This document shows, one piece after another, positions 8,433-16,131 of a stretch of DNA of 27,745 nucleotides. The notes under the pieces were generated by a model. The model did no database searches. It was given only the letters and a program-made list of their open reading frames with translations, and was not told the DNA's origin. How positions within the stretch are numbered: the stretch's first letter is position 1; every line of letters begins with the position of its first letter. The DNA lies in the NCBI GenBank assembly GCA_040182905.1, contig JARQWU010000129.1:1-27745 (forward strand), written 5' to 3'. Both the position numbers and the translations under genes were made by a program. This DNA is from Barthelona sp. PAP020 (taxonomy: Eukaryota > Metamonada: BaSk clade).

Positions 8433-8725
8433 CAGCGTTGCTGAAAGGAACCTCTCTTTTTTGAGACCGACTCTTTCATAGGCTTTCGTAGGAGAGCTAC
8501 GCACTATGCAGGGTGTGAAATATTGCATTACTAATTGCTCAAAAGAGCTTAACGCTCCGATATTTTTTAAAATTTATCCTAATTGTGCAAGTTTTCATGT
8601 ATTCACCGTGGCAGGTCAAAAATTTGGGGGGGGGTAGGTTAAGGAAAAGTTCCGTACCTCGAGGGAAAAAGGAAGAATCGGAAAATTTCGATTCGCCAAA
8701 ATTAGTCCGCTTGTGAACAACCCTC
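8433..8725. other. GC-enriched, hairpin-rich island; possible structured ncRNA or mobile-element remnant
   Basis: This stretch is visibly richer in G and C than all flanking intergenic DNA. It contains consecutive short perfect hairpins in its first half: CAGC-GTT-GCTG (about 8438-8448), TCTC-TTTTTT-GAGA (about 8452-8466), CGTAG-GAGAG-CTACG (about 8487-8501) and GCTC-AAAA-GAGC (about 8537-8548). The last is followed by a T-run. A nine-G run occurs at about 8626-8634. No tRNA, rRNA or known small RNA was recognised, and the one short minus-strand open frame here has no visible family. Confidence 0.4.
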
Positions 8726-8864
8726 ATTTTTTTTTTGTGGAAATTGCTTCAGTGACAGATTCACCTGTTTTAGTCTCTTATATTAATAAAATATGTTTCA
8801 AAATTGGAATTAAAACAAATATTGTTCCTCTTTACTCTTTTACAAACAAAAAACAATCTTTTTG

Positions 8865-10049
8865 TCAATAATCATCTTCATTTTCTTCTTCATCATCATT
8901 TTCATCTGTTTGTGTATCCATAAATTGATGCATATTACCACCATTATCTTCATTGAGGTCAACCAAATCCCAACATGTCTCGGCAACCCTATTGTATTCA
9001 CCTTCATTCAGGTGAATTCCTGCCGCTATCAATTGTCGAATACTATTAGTATCAATGTTTACACCAATGAGAGACGATAACACTTCAATTCCACTCTTGG
9101 ATAATTCAATAAGGGGGAGAATGGAAAGCTCATCGGTTGGGATGAATGAATACAAAATTAAATTTTGATTACTGTCAGATACAAATGCCAATTGCATTGT
9201 GGTGGGAGATACAGAAAAGAAAAACTCAGAAGTACAACACTGAAATTTTTGTATCTCTTCAAAGGTGTTCACGTTAAATAAGGTAAGGCAACCATCCTCT
9301 GAAACAACAACCAGCATATTAGATGTCAGGAAACATAGAGAATCCACAATCTCACCGATTTTAAAAGTGTGAACAATTGAAGCGTCATTTATACTCCAAA
9401 GAATCACCTGGTAGTTTGAGTCACTAAGAGCAATAATTTCTTTGGTAGGATGAAATTGAACATCATAAATGTCTGCATCATGTTCAAATCTGCGAATAAC
9501 GGTAAAATTATCAGGGTCAATTACGTCAGCAGCATGTTCACCACTTATGGCTAAAAGATATTTGCCATCTGAAGAAGAGTTTAGTTTCCAAATAAATGAG
9601 TCTATATCAACTTTAGACTCCAAAACAACAGTGCCACTATTAATATCCCACTTCTTGAGGATTCCAAGCTCATCACATGAATATATAAAACAGGAATAAT
9701 GAGAAAAACAGATATAATAGACAAAGACGTCATTTGTAATTGTCTTTAATGTGGAGAAATCTGAGAGACTATATATAATCACAGACATATCCCAGGCAGT
9801 TGTCGCCAACATTTGACCATCTGGTGAAAAATCAACATCAGTGATAGGATTCTTATGACCACTTAAAGAAGTATGCAATTTTCCTGTTTCAACATCAATA
9901 ATATCTGCTTTTGTCCCATTACCAATTATCAAATACATACCGTTTGGAAAATACCAACATCCTTCAATATTATTGCGAAACACCATTTCCTTCCTGCTAT
10001 TTTCGTCGATTTTAAAGGAAATTAAATCAATAATATTATTGTTATTCAT
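8865..10049 (-). CDS. WD40 repeat protein with conserved C-terminal module (paralogue of 14610-15854)
   Basis: This 394-residue protein is probably a beta-propeller scaffold. WD40-type blades run from about residue 40 to 305. Visible signatures include GHKNPITDVDFSPDGQMLAT, LKKWDI, YDVQFHPTKEIIALSD and VILWSI. The C-terminal ~85 residues leave the propeller. They contain IRQLIAAGIHLNEGEY and ETCWDLVDLNEDNGGNMHQF, followed by an acidic tail of Asp, Glu and Asn. The same module with the same order ends the second WD40 gene at 14610-15854, so the two are paralogues. Neither gene shows the poly-dT plus TCA start architecture of its neighbours. Partner and function are unknown. It is convergent with the kinesin gene. 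Confidence 0.92.
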   Translation of the reverse strand: MNNNNIIDLISFKIDENSRKEMVFRNNIEGCWYFPNGMYLIIGNGTKADIIDVETGKLHTSLSGHKNPITDVDFSPDGQMLATTAWDMSVIIYSLSDFSTLKTITNDVFVYYICFSHYSCFIYSCDELGILKKWDINSGTVVLESKVDIDSFIWKLNSSSDGKYLLAISGEHAADVIDPDNFTVIRRFEHDADIYDVQFHPTKEIIALSDSNYQVILWSINDASIVHTFKIGEIVDSLCFLTSNMLVVVSEDGCLTLFNVNTFEEIQKFQCCTSEFFFSVSPTTMQLAFVSDSNQNLILYSFIPTDELSILPLIELSKSGIEVLSSLIGVNIDTNSIRQLIAAGIHLNEGEYNRVAETCWDLVDLNEDNGGNMHQFMDTQTDENDDEEENEDDY

Positions 10050-10187
10050 TTTGTAAAGAAGTGGATTGGAAAATTCAAAAATAAAATTTAATGAAGTACA
10101 AAAAGAGATGGCAAAAGAGATTTATTCCTTTACTTCACGCAATAATGACAGATAAAAAAAAAACAATTTTGATGTACAATAACCAAT

Positions 10188-12020
10188 TTATACCATAGGA
10201 CTGAATCTCATCATTGAATCTTGAGATTCCTTAGCCCTTGCAAAAAGGTCAGAAGTATTTCGTTCATAAATAGCCATTTTTTGTTGTAAGAGATCAATAT
10301 CTGCCGAATTATTGTCACCCAATTCAATATCCTCATTTAATTCTTTCAGAGTCATTCGATTTTCAATTAAGGTTGAGGAATTTCCCAAAGTCATTGGCAT
10401 TTGCATTGTATCAGTTTCCACAGGTTTGGTATCATCAAAATTAATTTCAGTCAAAGCTTCAAAATTTTTGACTTTTGATCTCAAGTTATTGTTTTCAGCT
10501 CTCAATTTACGAACCACCTCTTGTGTACTGAATATCATCTGCATATTTTGATCCACCATACTTTCAGCTTCTTTTGCACGTTTTTCCCAAATCTTCAACG
10601 TTTGTTGTTCCTTAAACCTCAATTGTTCATATTCTTCTTTATTAATTTCTGATTCATGCTCTAAAACTTGATATCTCTGTTCCAACTCAGAATTTTCGTT
10701 CAACAATCTTTTTGTGGACGTCTTTAAATCAATAAGTTCTTTGTTAGTTTCTCTGATTCTTTCCTCTGCTTTTCCAAGCCTTGCTTGTAATACATCAATC
10801 TCATCTTGTTTAGCTTTGCGACTTTGTTGCATCTGTTTTTTGTCATTTTCTGCTTCAATTTGAAGGTCTTTCACTTTACCTGCAACTTCAATGTATTTTT
10901 TTTGTGTTTCAGAAAATACTTTTTCCCTACGTTCCAATTCAGTCGTTACATCCTTCAATTTTTGTTGTAACAATTCAATTTGATTGGAGAAATCAAGGTC
11001 TAATTGTTCCAATTCCATTTGATGTGTTTGCTCTTCCTTACTTTTTTGTTTATCCAATTCATCCATCCTATTCGAAGTGATAATTAGCTCTTCAGTTTGT
11101 CGATCAAGATGTTCTTGTAATTCTTTAATTGCAATTATATTTTCTTTGTTTTGTTCTTTGTATTTCTCAGATTCTTTCATAATATTGTTGAACTGAATGG
11201 CTAAGCGACCATCTGAAGATAAAAAGGATGTTTTCAATGCATCAAACATGTAGCTTAATTCTCCTATGTTATTGTTATGAGTTTTTTGTTTTGTGATTAG
11301 CTCATTGTAGTGATCTGCTAGACCCAAAAAACGATTTTGAATAAATTGGATTTTTTGACGATATTCTTGATTCTTATGCAGTAATTTAGCGGCTAAATCT
11401 TCTTTCTCTCTTTCGATATCATCTTTTTCATCAAGAGTATGACGAACCTCTTTATCTTTTTCATCCAAAACTTGATCAATCTTTGCATTTAATTCCCTTT
11501 TCTTTTCCTGAAACCTTTCGCGCTCTTCTTCAAAATTTTTGAATTGATGAGCTTTTTCCCTCTTCAAATCATCAAATTGTCTTAATAGCAAATTATATTC
11601 TGTCTGCAAATCAGAAAAATCCCCTTGAGATTTTTCCAATCTTTCATTTAATAACTTTTCTTTTTCTTTAAATTTTATTTCCAAAGTTTCACGATGTTCC
11701 TTAAATTGGTTGTTAAAAGCATCAGAACGATTCTTTAATTGAGTATTTAACTCTTGAATTTTTCTATTCTTATCTTCAATAGTTATCAAATGTTGTTTGT
11801 TATCATTTTGAATTTTTTTAGATGTGGAAAAGATTTCTCTCTTAATTGAATCAAATTCTTTTTTGGCATCTTGTAATTTTTGTAAATCATTTTGAAACAT
11901 TTCTTCGCGTTGAGTTAATATCATAGCCAGTCGAACATTTTCTTCTCGAGCTTGTACAAACATATTCATAGCTTCTGCAGCTTCTCGTCTAGCTTTGAAT
12001 AGTTCGTTTTGTAAATTCAT
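10188..12020 (-). CDS. Long coiled-coil protein, function unknown
   Basis: This 610-residue protein is almost entirely heptad-rich charged helix from the first residues to about residue 530. A short Thr/Asn-rich, less helical tail follows. There is no motor, zinc finger or membrane segment. The composition suits a cytoskeletal, basal-body or Golgi-type structural protein, but no family can be named. The start chosen is the ATG at 12018-12020. It is immediately preceded by TCATATA and begins MNLQNELFKARREAAEAM; an upstream extension would add a Phe-rich stretch encoded by T-runs that looks like promoter. T-runs of 7 and 11 lie 25-45 bases upstream of that ATG on the coding strand. The stop is followed by A, giving TAAA. 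Confidence 0.88.
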   Translation of the reverse strand: MNLQNELFKARREAAEAMNMFVQAREENVRLAMILTQREEMFQNDLQKLQDAKKEFDSIKREIFSTSKKIQNDNKQHLITIEDKNRKIQELNTQLKNRSDAFNNQFKEHRETLEIKFKEKEKLLNERLEKSQGDFSDLQTEYNLLLRQFDDLKREKAHQFKNFEEERERFQEKKRELNAKIDQVLDEKDKEVRHTLDEKDDIEREKEDLAAKLLHKNQEYRQKIQFIQNRFLGLADHYNELITKQKTHNNNIGELSYMFDALKTSFLSSDGRLAIQFNNIMKESEKYKEQNKENIIAIKELQEHLDRQTEELIITSNRMDELDKQKSKEEQTHQMELEQLDLDFSNQIELLQQKLKDVTTELERREKVFSETQKKYIEVAGKVKDLQIEAENDKKQMQQSRKAKQDEIDVLQARLGKAEERIRETNKELIDLKTSTKRLLNENSELEQRYQVLEHESEINKEEYEQLRFKEQQTLKIWEKRAKEAESMVDQNMQMIFSTQEVVRKLRAENNNLRSKVKNFEALTEINFDDTKPVETDTMQMPMTLGNSSTLIENRMTLKELNEDIELGDNNSADIDLLQQKMAIYERNTSDLFARAKESQDSMMRFSPMV

Positions 12021-12065
12021 TATATGATTCTTAAACTCAAATTTCAAAAAAATCAAAAAAAAAAA
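12021..12065 (-). promoter_or_regulatory. Start-proximal TCA motif and poly-dT tracts of the coiled-coil gene
   Basis: On the coding strand, two T-runs (12055-12065 and 12046-12052) precede TCATATA (12021-12027), which abuts the ATG. The motif resembles the trichomonad initiator TCA-Y-(T/A). Promoter function is inferred. Confidence 0.4.
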
Positions 12066-12171
12066 GCACAAAAAAAATTTATTTTCGGGTTTTCCCCAAA
12101 TGGTTCATTACCATCAGAATTGACAAAAAGTATCCATATAAACAAGAAAAAACGAAAGAATTTCAATTTTT

Positions 12172-12360
12172 TCAATTATAATCAACGCCAATTTTAATAC
12201 CTTGGTCATCATGATCAGGAGGTTTAATTGGAAAATCTCCAGTCATCACACTGTCAACATCACAAAAGTTTTTAAAAAAAGGTGGGATATCTGCAACTAT
12301 GCCATATTTTTGGTCTAAAAAATACTTTTCAATCAAATTAAACGCATAAGTGTCTTTCAT
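12172..12360 (-). CDS. Small conserved-looking protein of 62 residues, unknown function
   Basis: This short reading frame lies in the gap between the coiled-coil gene and the divergent ATG4 gene. It encodes a compact protein with an amphipathic N-terminal helix (YAFNLIEKYFLDQKYGIV). A Pro/Asp-rich C-terminus follows (GDFPIKPPDHDDQGIKIGV). Codon use and amino-acid balance resemble the neighbouring genes rather than random AT-rich sequence. The start is preceded within one base by TTTCAACATT, similar to other start contexts here. It is comparable in size to small microtubule-inner or flagellar proteins, but no family match is claimed. Confidence 0.55.
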   Translation of the reverse strand: MKDTYAFNLIEKYFLDQKYGIVADIPPFFKNFCDVDSVMTGDFPIKPPDHDDQGIKIGVDYN

Positions 12361-12408
12361 AATGTTGAAATCATTAAAAAGAACAGGATTTTATTTCACA
12401 TTTTATTG

Positions 12409-12440
12409 TTTTTTTTTTTTTTAAAGACTGTTATTGATCA
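12409..12440 (+). promoter_or_regulatory. Poly-dT tract and TCA ahead of the ATG4 gene
   Basis: A run of 14 T (12409-12422) is followed by TGATCA ending at 12440, seven bases before the chosen ATG. This is the same arrangement as several other genes in the window. Function is inferred from recurrence. Confidence 0.35.
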
Positions 12441-12447
12441 GAATGTG

Positions 12448-13347
12448 ATGAGATGGAAATACCAAAAAAATCCTGAAAGTGTTTTTATTCTTGGAGTTAA
12501 ATGTTTTACTTCTGAAAAAGAAGATAAAATGACCAGAGATGTGTTAGCGATATTAGTTACTCGAATTTTTATTTCATACCGCAAGAATTTTTCTCCTATC
12601 GACAACTTTACCACTGATAGAGGTTGGGGATGTTGTATTCGTAGTTCTCAAATGTTGTTTGCAGAAACGTTGCTTAGACATGAAAGTAAAGTATTTTGGT
12701 CGGAAGTTAATGATGATACAATGAGAATAATTAACCTTTTTAATGATAATCCAAGAAAAATATTGTCTATCCATCAAATATGCTTGGAAGCTGGGATTCC
12801 TGCTGGAAAATGGTTTGGTCCAAACGTAGCTTGTGGAACTTTAGCTAAGATATTGAACAATTATCAGTTTTTCCAATCTTATCTGTTTCCTGATTCAACT
12901 GTTTATTTAGATCAAATTTCTTCGTTTCCATGTTTGATTTTGATATCGTGTAGACCTGGCCTTGAAAAAATTTCCAAAGAATATGAGGATGATGTGTTAA
13001 AGCTGTTTCAAATTCCTTGTTTTATAGGTTTAGTTGGTGGAGAGGAAAATGCCAGTTATTATTTTTATGCTATGCGTGATAGGGAACTCATTTGCCTAAA
13101 TCCTCATGAGGTCAGAGGTTATTGTCAAAATCCTCGAATTCAAGATTATCTACCACGTTGTAACAGTGAAAATGTTAAGTTGTTGAATGTGTCTAGGCTA
13201 TTTCCTAGCTTTACGGTTGGGTTCTATTGTTTTCAAAGAAGTGAATTGGAGTTTGTAACTGATTGCTTAGAAGAAGTTAATTTTATTGCAGTTTTGAATT
13301 CAAACACTGTAAATGACTTTAATCCAGACGAAATTTTGTGTTTTTAG
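12448..13347 (+). CDS. ATG4: ATG4-family (peptidase C54) autophagy cysteine protease homologue
   Basis: This is a 299-residue homologue of the protease that trims and de-lipidates ATG8 in autophagy. Hallmarks are DRGWGCCIRSSQM with the catalytic Cys at residue 62, KWFGPNVACGTLAKIL, the glycine-rich FIGLVGGEE, YYFYAMRDRELICL, and NPH at 218-220. In active ATG4 the last motif is D-P-H, with Asp and His completing the triad. Here the Asp is Asn (N218) while His (H220) is kept. The length is short compared with human ATG4 proteins of about 390-475 residues and lacks long termini. The first in-frame ATG is at 12448; a longer reading would start at a TTG inside the poly-T tract and encode a run of Phe, so it was rejected. 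Identity is confident; activity is uncertain. Confidence 0.93.
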   Translation: MRWKYQKNPESVFILGVKCFTSEKEDKMTRDVLAILVTRIFISYRKNFSPIDNFTTDRGWGCCIRSSQMLFAETLLRHESKVFWSEVNDDTMRIINLFNDNPRKILSIHQICLEAGIPAGKWFGPNVACGTLAKILNNYQFFQSYLFPDSTVYLDQISSFPCLILISCRPGLEKISKEYEDDVLKLFQIPCFIGLVGGEENASYYFYAMRDRELICLNPHEVRGYCQNPRIQDYLPRCNSENVKLLNVSRLFPSFTVGFYCFQRSELEFVTDCLEEVNFIAVLNSNTVNDFNPDEILCF

Positions 13348-14609
13348 ATGTTTGAAAGGGTTTAATATTTTCCATGTGCTAAAAATCTGTTTTCTGTGCT
13401 TATAAACATCAAATAAGATCCTGTGGGGAATTTAATTTACTTTCTGTGGCTCATTTAATCGTATTAATGTTATTGCCTAGTTTTATTTGGTTGATAGAAA
13501 AGTCACCGAATTTTATGTTTAACACTGAAGAATATCTCCTTTTTTGCAAGAATATAACTTTGTGACAAGATTTCTTCCTTTTATTGGTCCAGTTATGAAA
13601 CAACTATATATTTATTCACCGAGAAAGTAAACTGAAAAAACTCATTTTAGAAAATTTCAGCGAAAATAAATGCAGGAATATTTGAGAAAAATTTTTCCAT
13701 TCCTATTTTTTCCACTTTTCATAAGCCAAATTTTTAAGCCTTTAACTTTCATTTTTTAAGAAATTCTTTGTTGCAAAAGATCAATCGGACCTCAAAAGCT
13801 TTCAGTCAAATAAACGTTATTCTTTCTTATTTTCTCATATTTAAATTGCTGTTTGACCTGGAAATAATCCGATGGATTTTATCTTGTAGATTTAAGTGAA
13901 TTATTTCGGAAGATATTCCACTTCTGTCTTTTCTTTAAAAGCGAAAGCAAAATTCTCAAGTGTTTACTTTTTTCATAAATTTAAAAGACTTTTATTTTTA
14001 TGTTAACCCATTACGTTGGGGTTTGGTATAGTGAGAAGTTTTCAATGACGAAGATTTTGGGATGTTCGACTCCTAAAAAAAAAGAATTAAATTGAGTATT
14101 CTTGAAGTAAAGAATTGTTCTTGTTGACGTTATCTCTATGTTTGGAGTCTTATCTGGAATTTCTTTGACTTTTGTTGAACTCTCCGAGTGATGCTTGTAT
14201 CTTAACTACTGTCCTATGTGTGCGTTATACATGTCTTCTTTATGAAAATGTTTGTAAAATCTTTACATTTTATTTCTCTTCAATACGAAAAATTGAAAAG
14301 ATTATGTCAAGAAATCATACTGTGACCTGTCATAAAGATTTGAGATATGCACCAGTGCTGTTATCTGATAGTTGGATGAAAACTTCATGTGTCCTTATGT
14401 AAGCACTGTAATTCATGAATTTCTGCATTTTTCGTGTACAAATTTGTCCATCTTGGAGTTTTGCTTTTTTGTGAATAAATATATGTTGTTTTGCAATTGT
14501 ACTAATAAACTATTTAAAAGAACAAGAAATAATATTGTTTTTGAATTTGCTATTCACTTTTTTTGCTCTCAATCTATTTTGAAAATAATGCTTCAGACTG
14601 TTCCACTGA
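13348..14609. other. 1.26 kb convergent intergenic region without a convincing gene
   Basis: This lies between the 3' ends of ATG4 (plus) and the second WD40 gene (minus). Two overlapping short plus-strand frames (14172-14402, 14372-14647) have no recognisable features; the first lacks an ATG start and the second overlaps the WD40 3' end. Several stretches recur with CTGTG and TTTTC words but no clear repeat. It is the longest gene-free segment in the interior and could hold a decayed gene or an unrecognised RNA. Confidence 0.5.
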
Positions 14610-15854
14610 TTAATCTTCATCATAACTATGATCACTTTGTTCATTGAAAAATGAGTGCATATTGCCACCATTCATTTCATTGACATCAACCAAATCCCAA
14701 CATGTGTCAACGATCATGCTATACTCCTCTTCATTCATGTACATTCCTGTGGCTACCAATTGTCTTATGACTTGAGTATCCATATTCAGATCAATAAGAT
14801 TCGACAACACATGGCCAACATCCCTTGACAATTGAATAAGTTCCGACTCGTGTGAGGGATCATAGCCAGGCACAATTGAATAGATTTTGATGATAGCCCC
14901 TTCACACTTTCCACATACTAACTGTTTTTTATCAGGTGATATGGCAAAGGAAAAATAAGATTTGCCACAACCGCAATGTACTTTTTGAATCTCCTGAAAG
15001 TTATCCACATTGAATGAGGTAATATACCCATCATTGGACATAACAAGCAAAACACTGGGTGTTAGGAAATGAAGACACCATATTTGACCGCCCAGCTCAA
15101 ATGTATGAATTAATAATCCGTCGTCCATATTCCAGAGTTTGACTTTATTTGACTCATCACCAAGGGCGATCACTCTTTGAATTGGGTGGAAATCAATGGC
15201 TTCAATATACCCATCTTGATTGAATGTGCGAACAACAGACAAGTCTTCAGCGTCAACAATCTTGGCAATACGATCAATACAGCTAATCAAAAGATTTTCA
15301 CCATCTAACGCACGTTGTAACCTCATAATAAGATTGGAATGAACTCTTTCTTCTAAGACAACCTCACCTGTATTTATATTCCATTTCTTAATGTCTCCAA
15401 TCCCATCACCTGAATATAAATAATTGGAACAATGAGAAAAACAAATTCCACAAACAATCCTATCCACATTCAATCTATACAAGATGGAGTAATCTCGAAG
15501 GCTGTATATGATAATAGACTCATTTAAGGAAGAAGATGCCAACTTTTGTCCGTCTAGTGAAATGGCAATGCCATAAACAAGGCTTGTGTGATCTTTCAAT
15601 GTATGATCCAGTTTTTCGGCTTCTACATCAATAATATGAATAAATCTACTTTCACGAACAACCAAATACTTTCCATCTGGTGAGTATTCAATGTCACCCA
15701 TGTCCTTATGTAGCACCCCCTTAATTTCACCCTCACCGTCTTCATCAATTTTGGGAGTAAACATACCACCTACAGTCATCTCCACTAACTCATGGCTTGA
15801 CTTGGCAAACATATCACACTCTAAATAATATTTAAGGCAGAAAATGGAATTCAT
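14610..15854 (-). CDS. WD40 repeat protein with conserved C-terminal module (paralogue of 8865-10049)
   Basis: This is a 414-residue beta-propeller protein. Blades are visible from about residue 50 to 325: KDMGDIEYSPDGKYLVVRE, VYGIAISLDGQKLASSS, IKKWNINTGEVVLE, IEAIDFHPIQRVIALGD and VKLWNMDDGLLIHTF. The C-terminal module parallels the paralogue: IRQLVATGMYMNEEEY, DTCWDLVDVNEMNGGNMHSF, then a short acidic tail. The N-terminus is about 20 residues longer than the paralogue; a second Met at residue 15 is an alternative start. The two genes share orientation but are separated by the coiled-coil, 62-residue and ATG4 genes, so this is a dispersed local duplication. Function is unknown. Confidence 0.92.
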   Translation of the reverse strand: MNSIFCLKYYLECDMFAKSSHELVEMTVGGMFTPKIDEDGEGEIKGVLHKDMGDIEYSPDGKYLVVRESRFIHIIDVEAEKLDHTLKDHTSLVYGIAISLDGQKLASSSLNESIIIYSLRDYSILYRLNVDRIVCGICFSHCSNYLYSGDGIGDIKKWNINTGEVVLEERVHSNLIMRLQRALDGENLLISCIDRIAKIVDAEDLSVVRTFNQDGYIEAIDFHPIQRVIALGDESNKVKLWNMDDGLLIHTFELGGQIWCLHFLTPSVLLVMSNDGYITSFNVDNFQEIQKVHCGCGKSYFSFAISPDKKQLVCGKCEGAIIKIYSIVPGYDPSHESELIQLSRDVGHVLSNLIDLNMDTQVIRQLVATGMYMNEEEYSMIVDTCWDLVDVNEMNGGNMHSFFNEQSDHSYDED

Positions 15855-16131
15855 TCTTCTTTTGTTTTTGGTATTTCAACTTCTCCTTTGATTGTTGACT
15901 ATTTGATAATATTAAATATTATCATATTATGAACTATTGCACAATCGGAATTAATTGATGGGATTTATAAATTGTCTTTTTTGAATATTCTTTCAAATCC
16001 TTTTATTTTCCGTATAAAGATACAACCACAGCAGTTGTGATGAAAGTTAAGTGCAAGATTATTCTAACTTGAAATAAAACATGAACAATATTTATTTTTT
16101 TAATTTACATTCAATATTTCTCGTCTAATGA

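Noticed and set aside
8433-8725. tRNA or rRNA fragment in the GC-enriched island
   Set aside because: No cloverleaf, no A/B boxes with proper spacing, and no recognisable conserved rRNA segment.
12021-12071. N-terminal extension of the coiled-coil protein
   Set aside because: Phe/Lys-rich stretch encoded by T-runs and a TCATATA motif; more likely promoter sequence.
12406-12447. Longer ATG4 reading starting inside the poly-T tract
   Set aside because: It starts at TTG and encodes a run of Phe; the tract matches upstream T-runs of other genes and the first ATG is at 12448.
14172-14647. Two plus-strand frames in the long gap
   Set aside because: The first lacks an ATG start, the second overlaps the 3' end of the WD40 gene, and neither has a recognisable domain.
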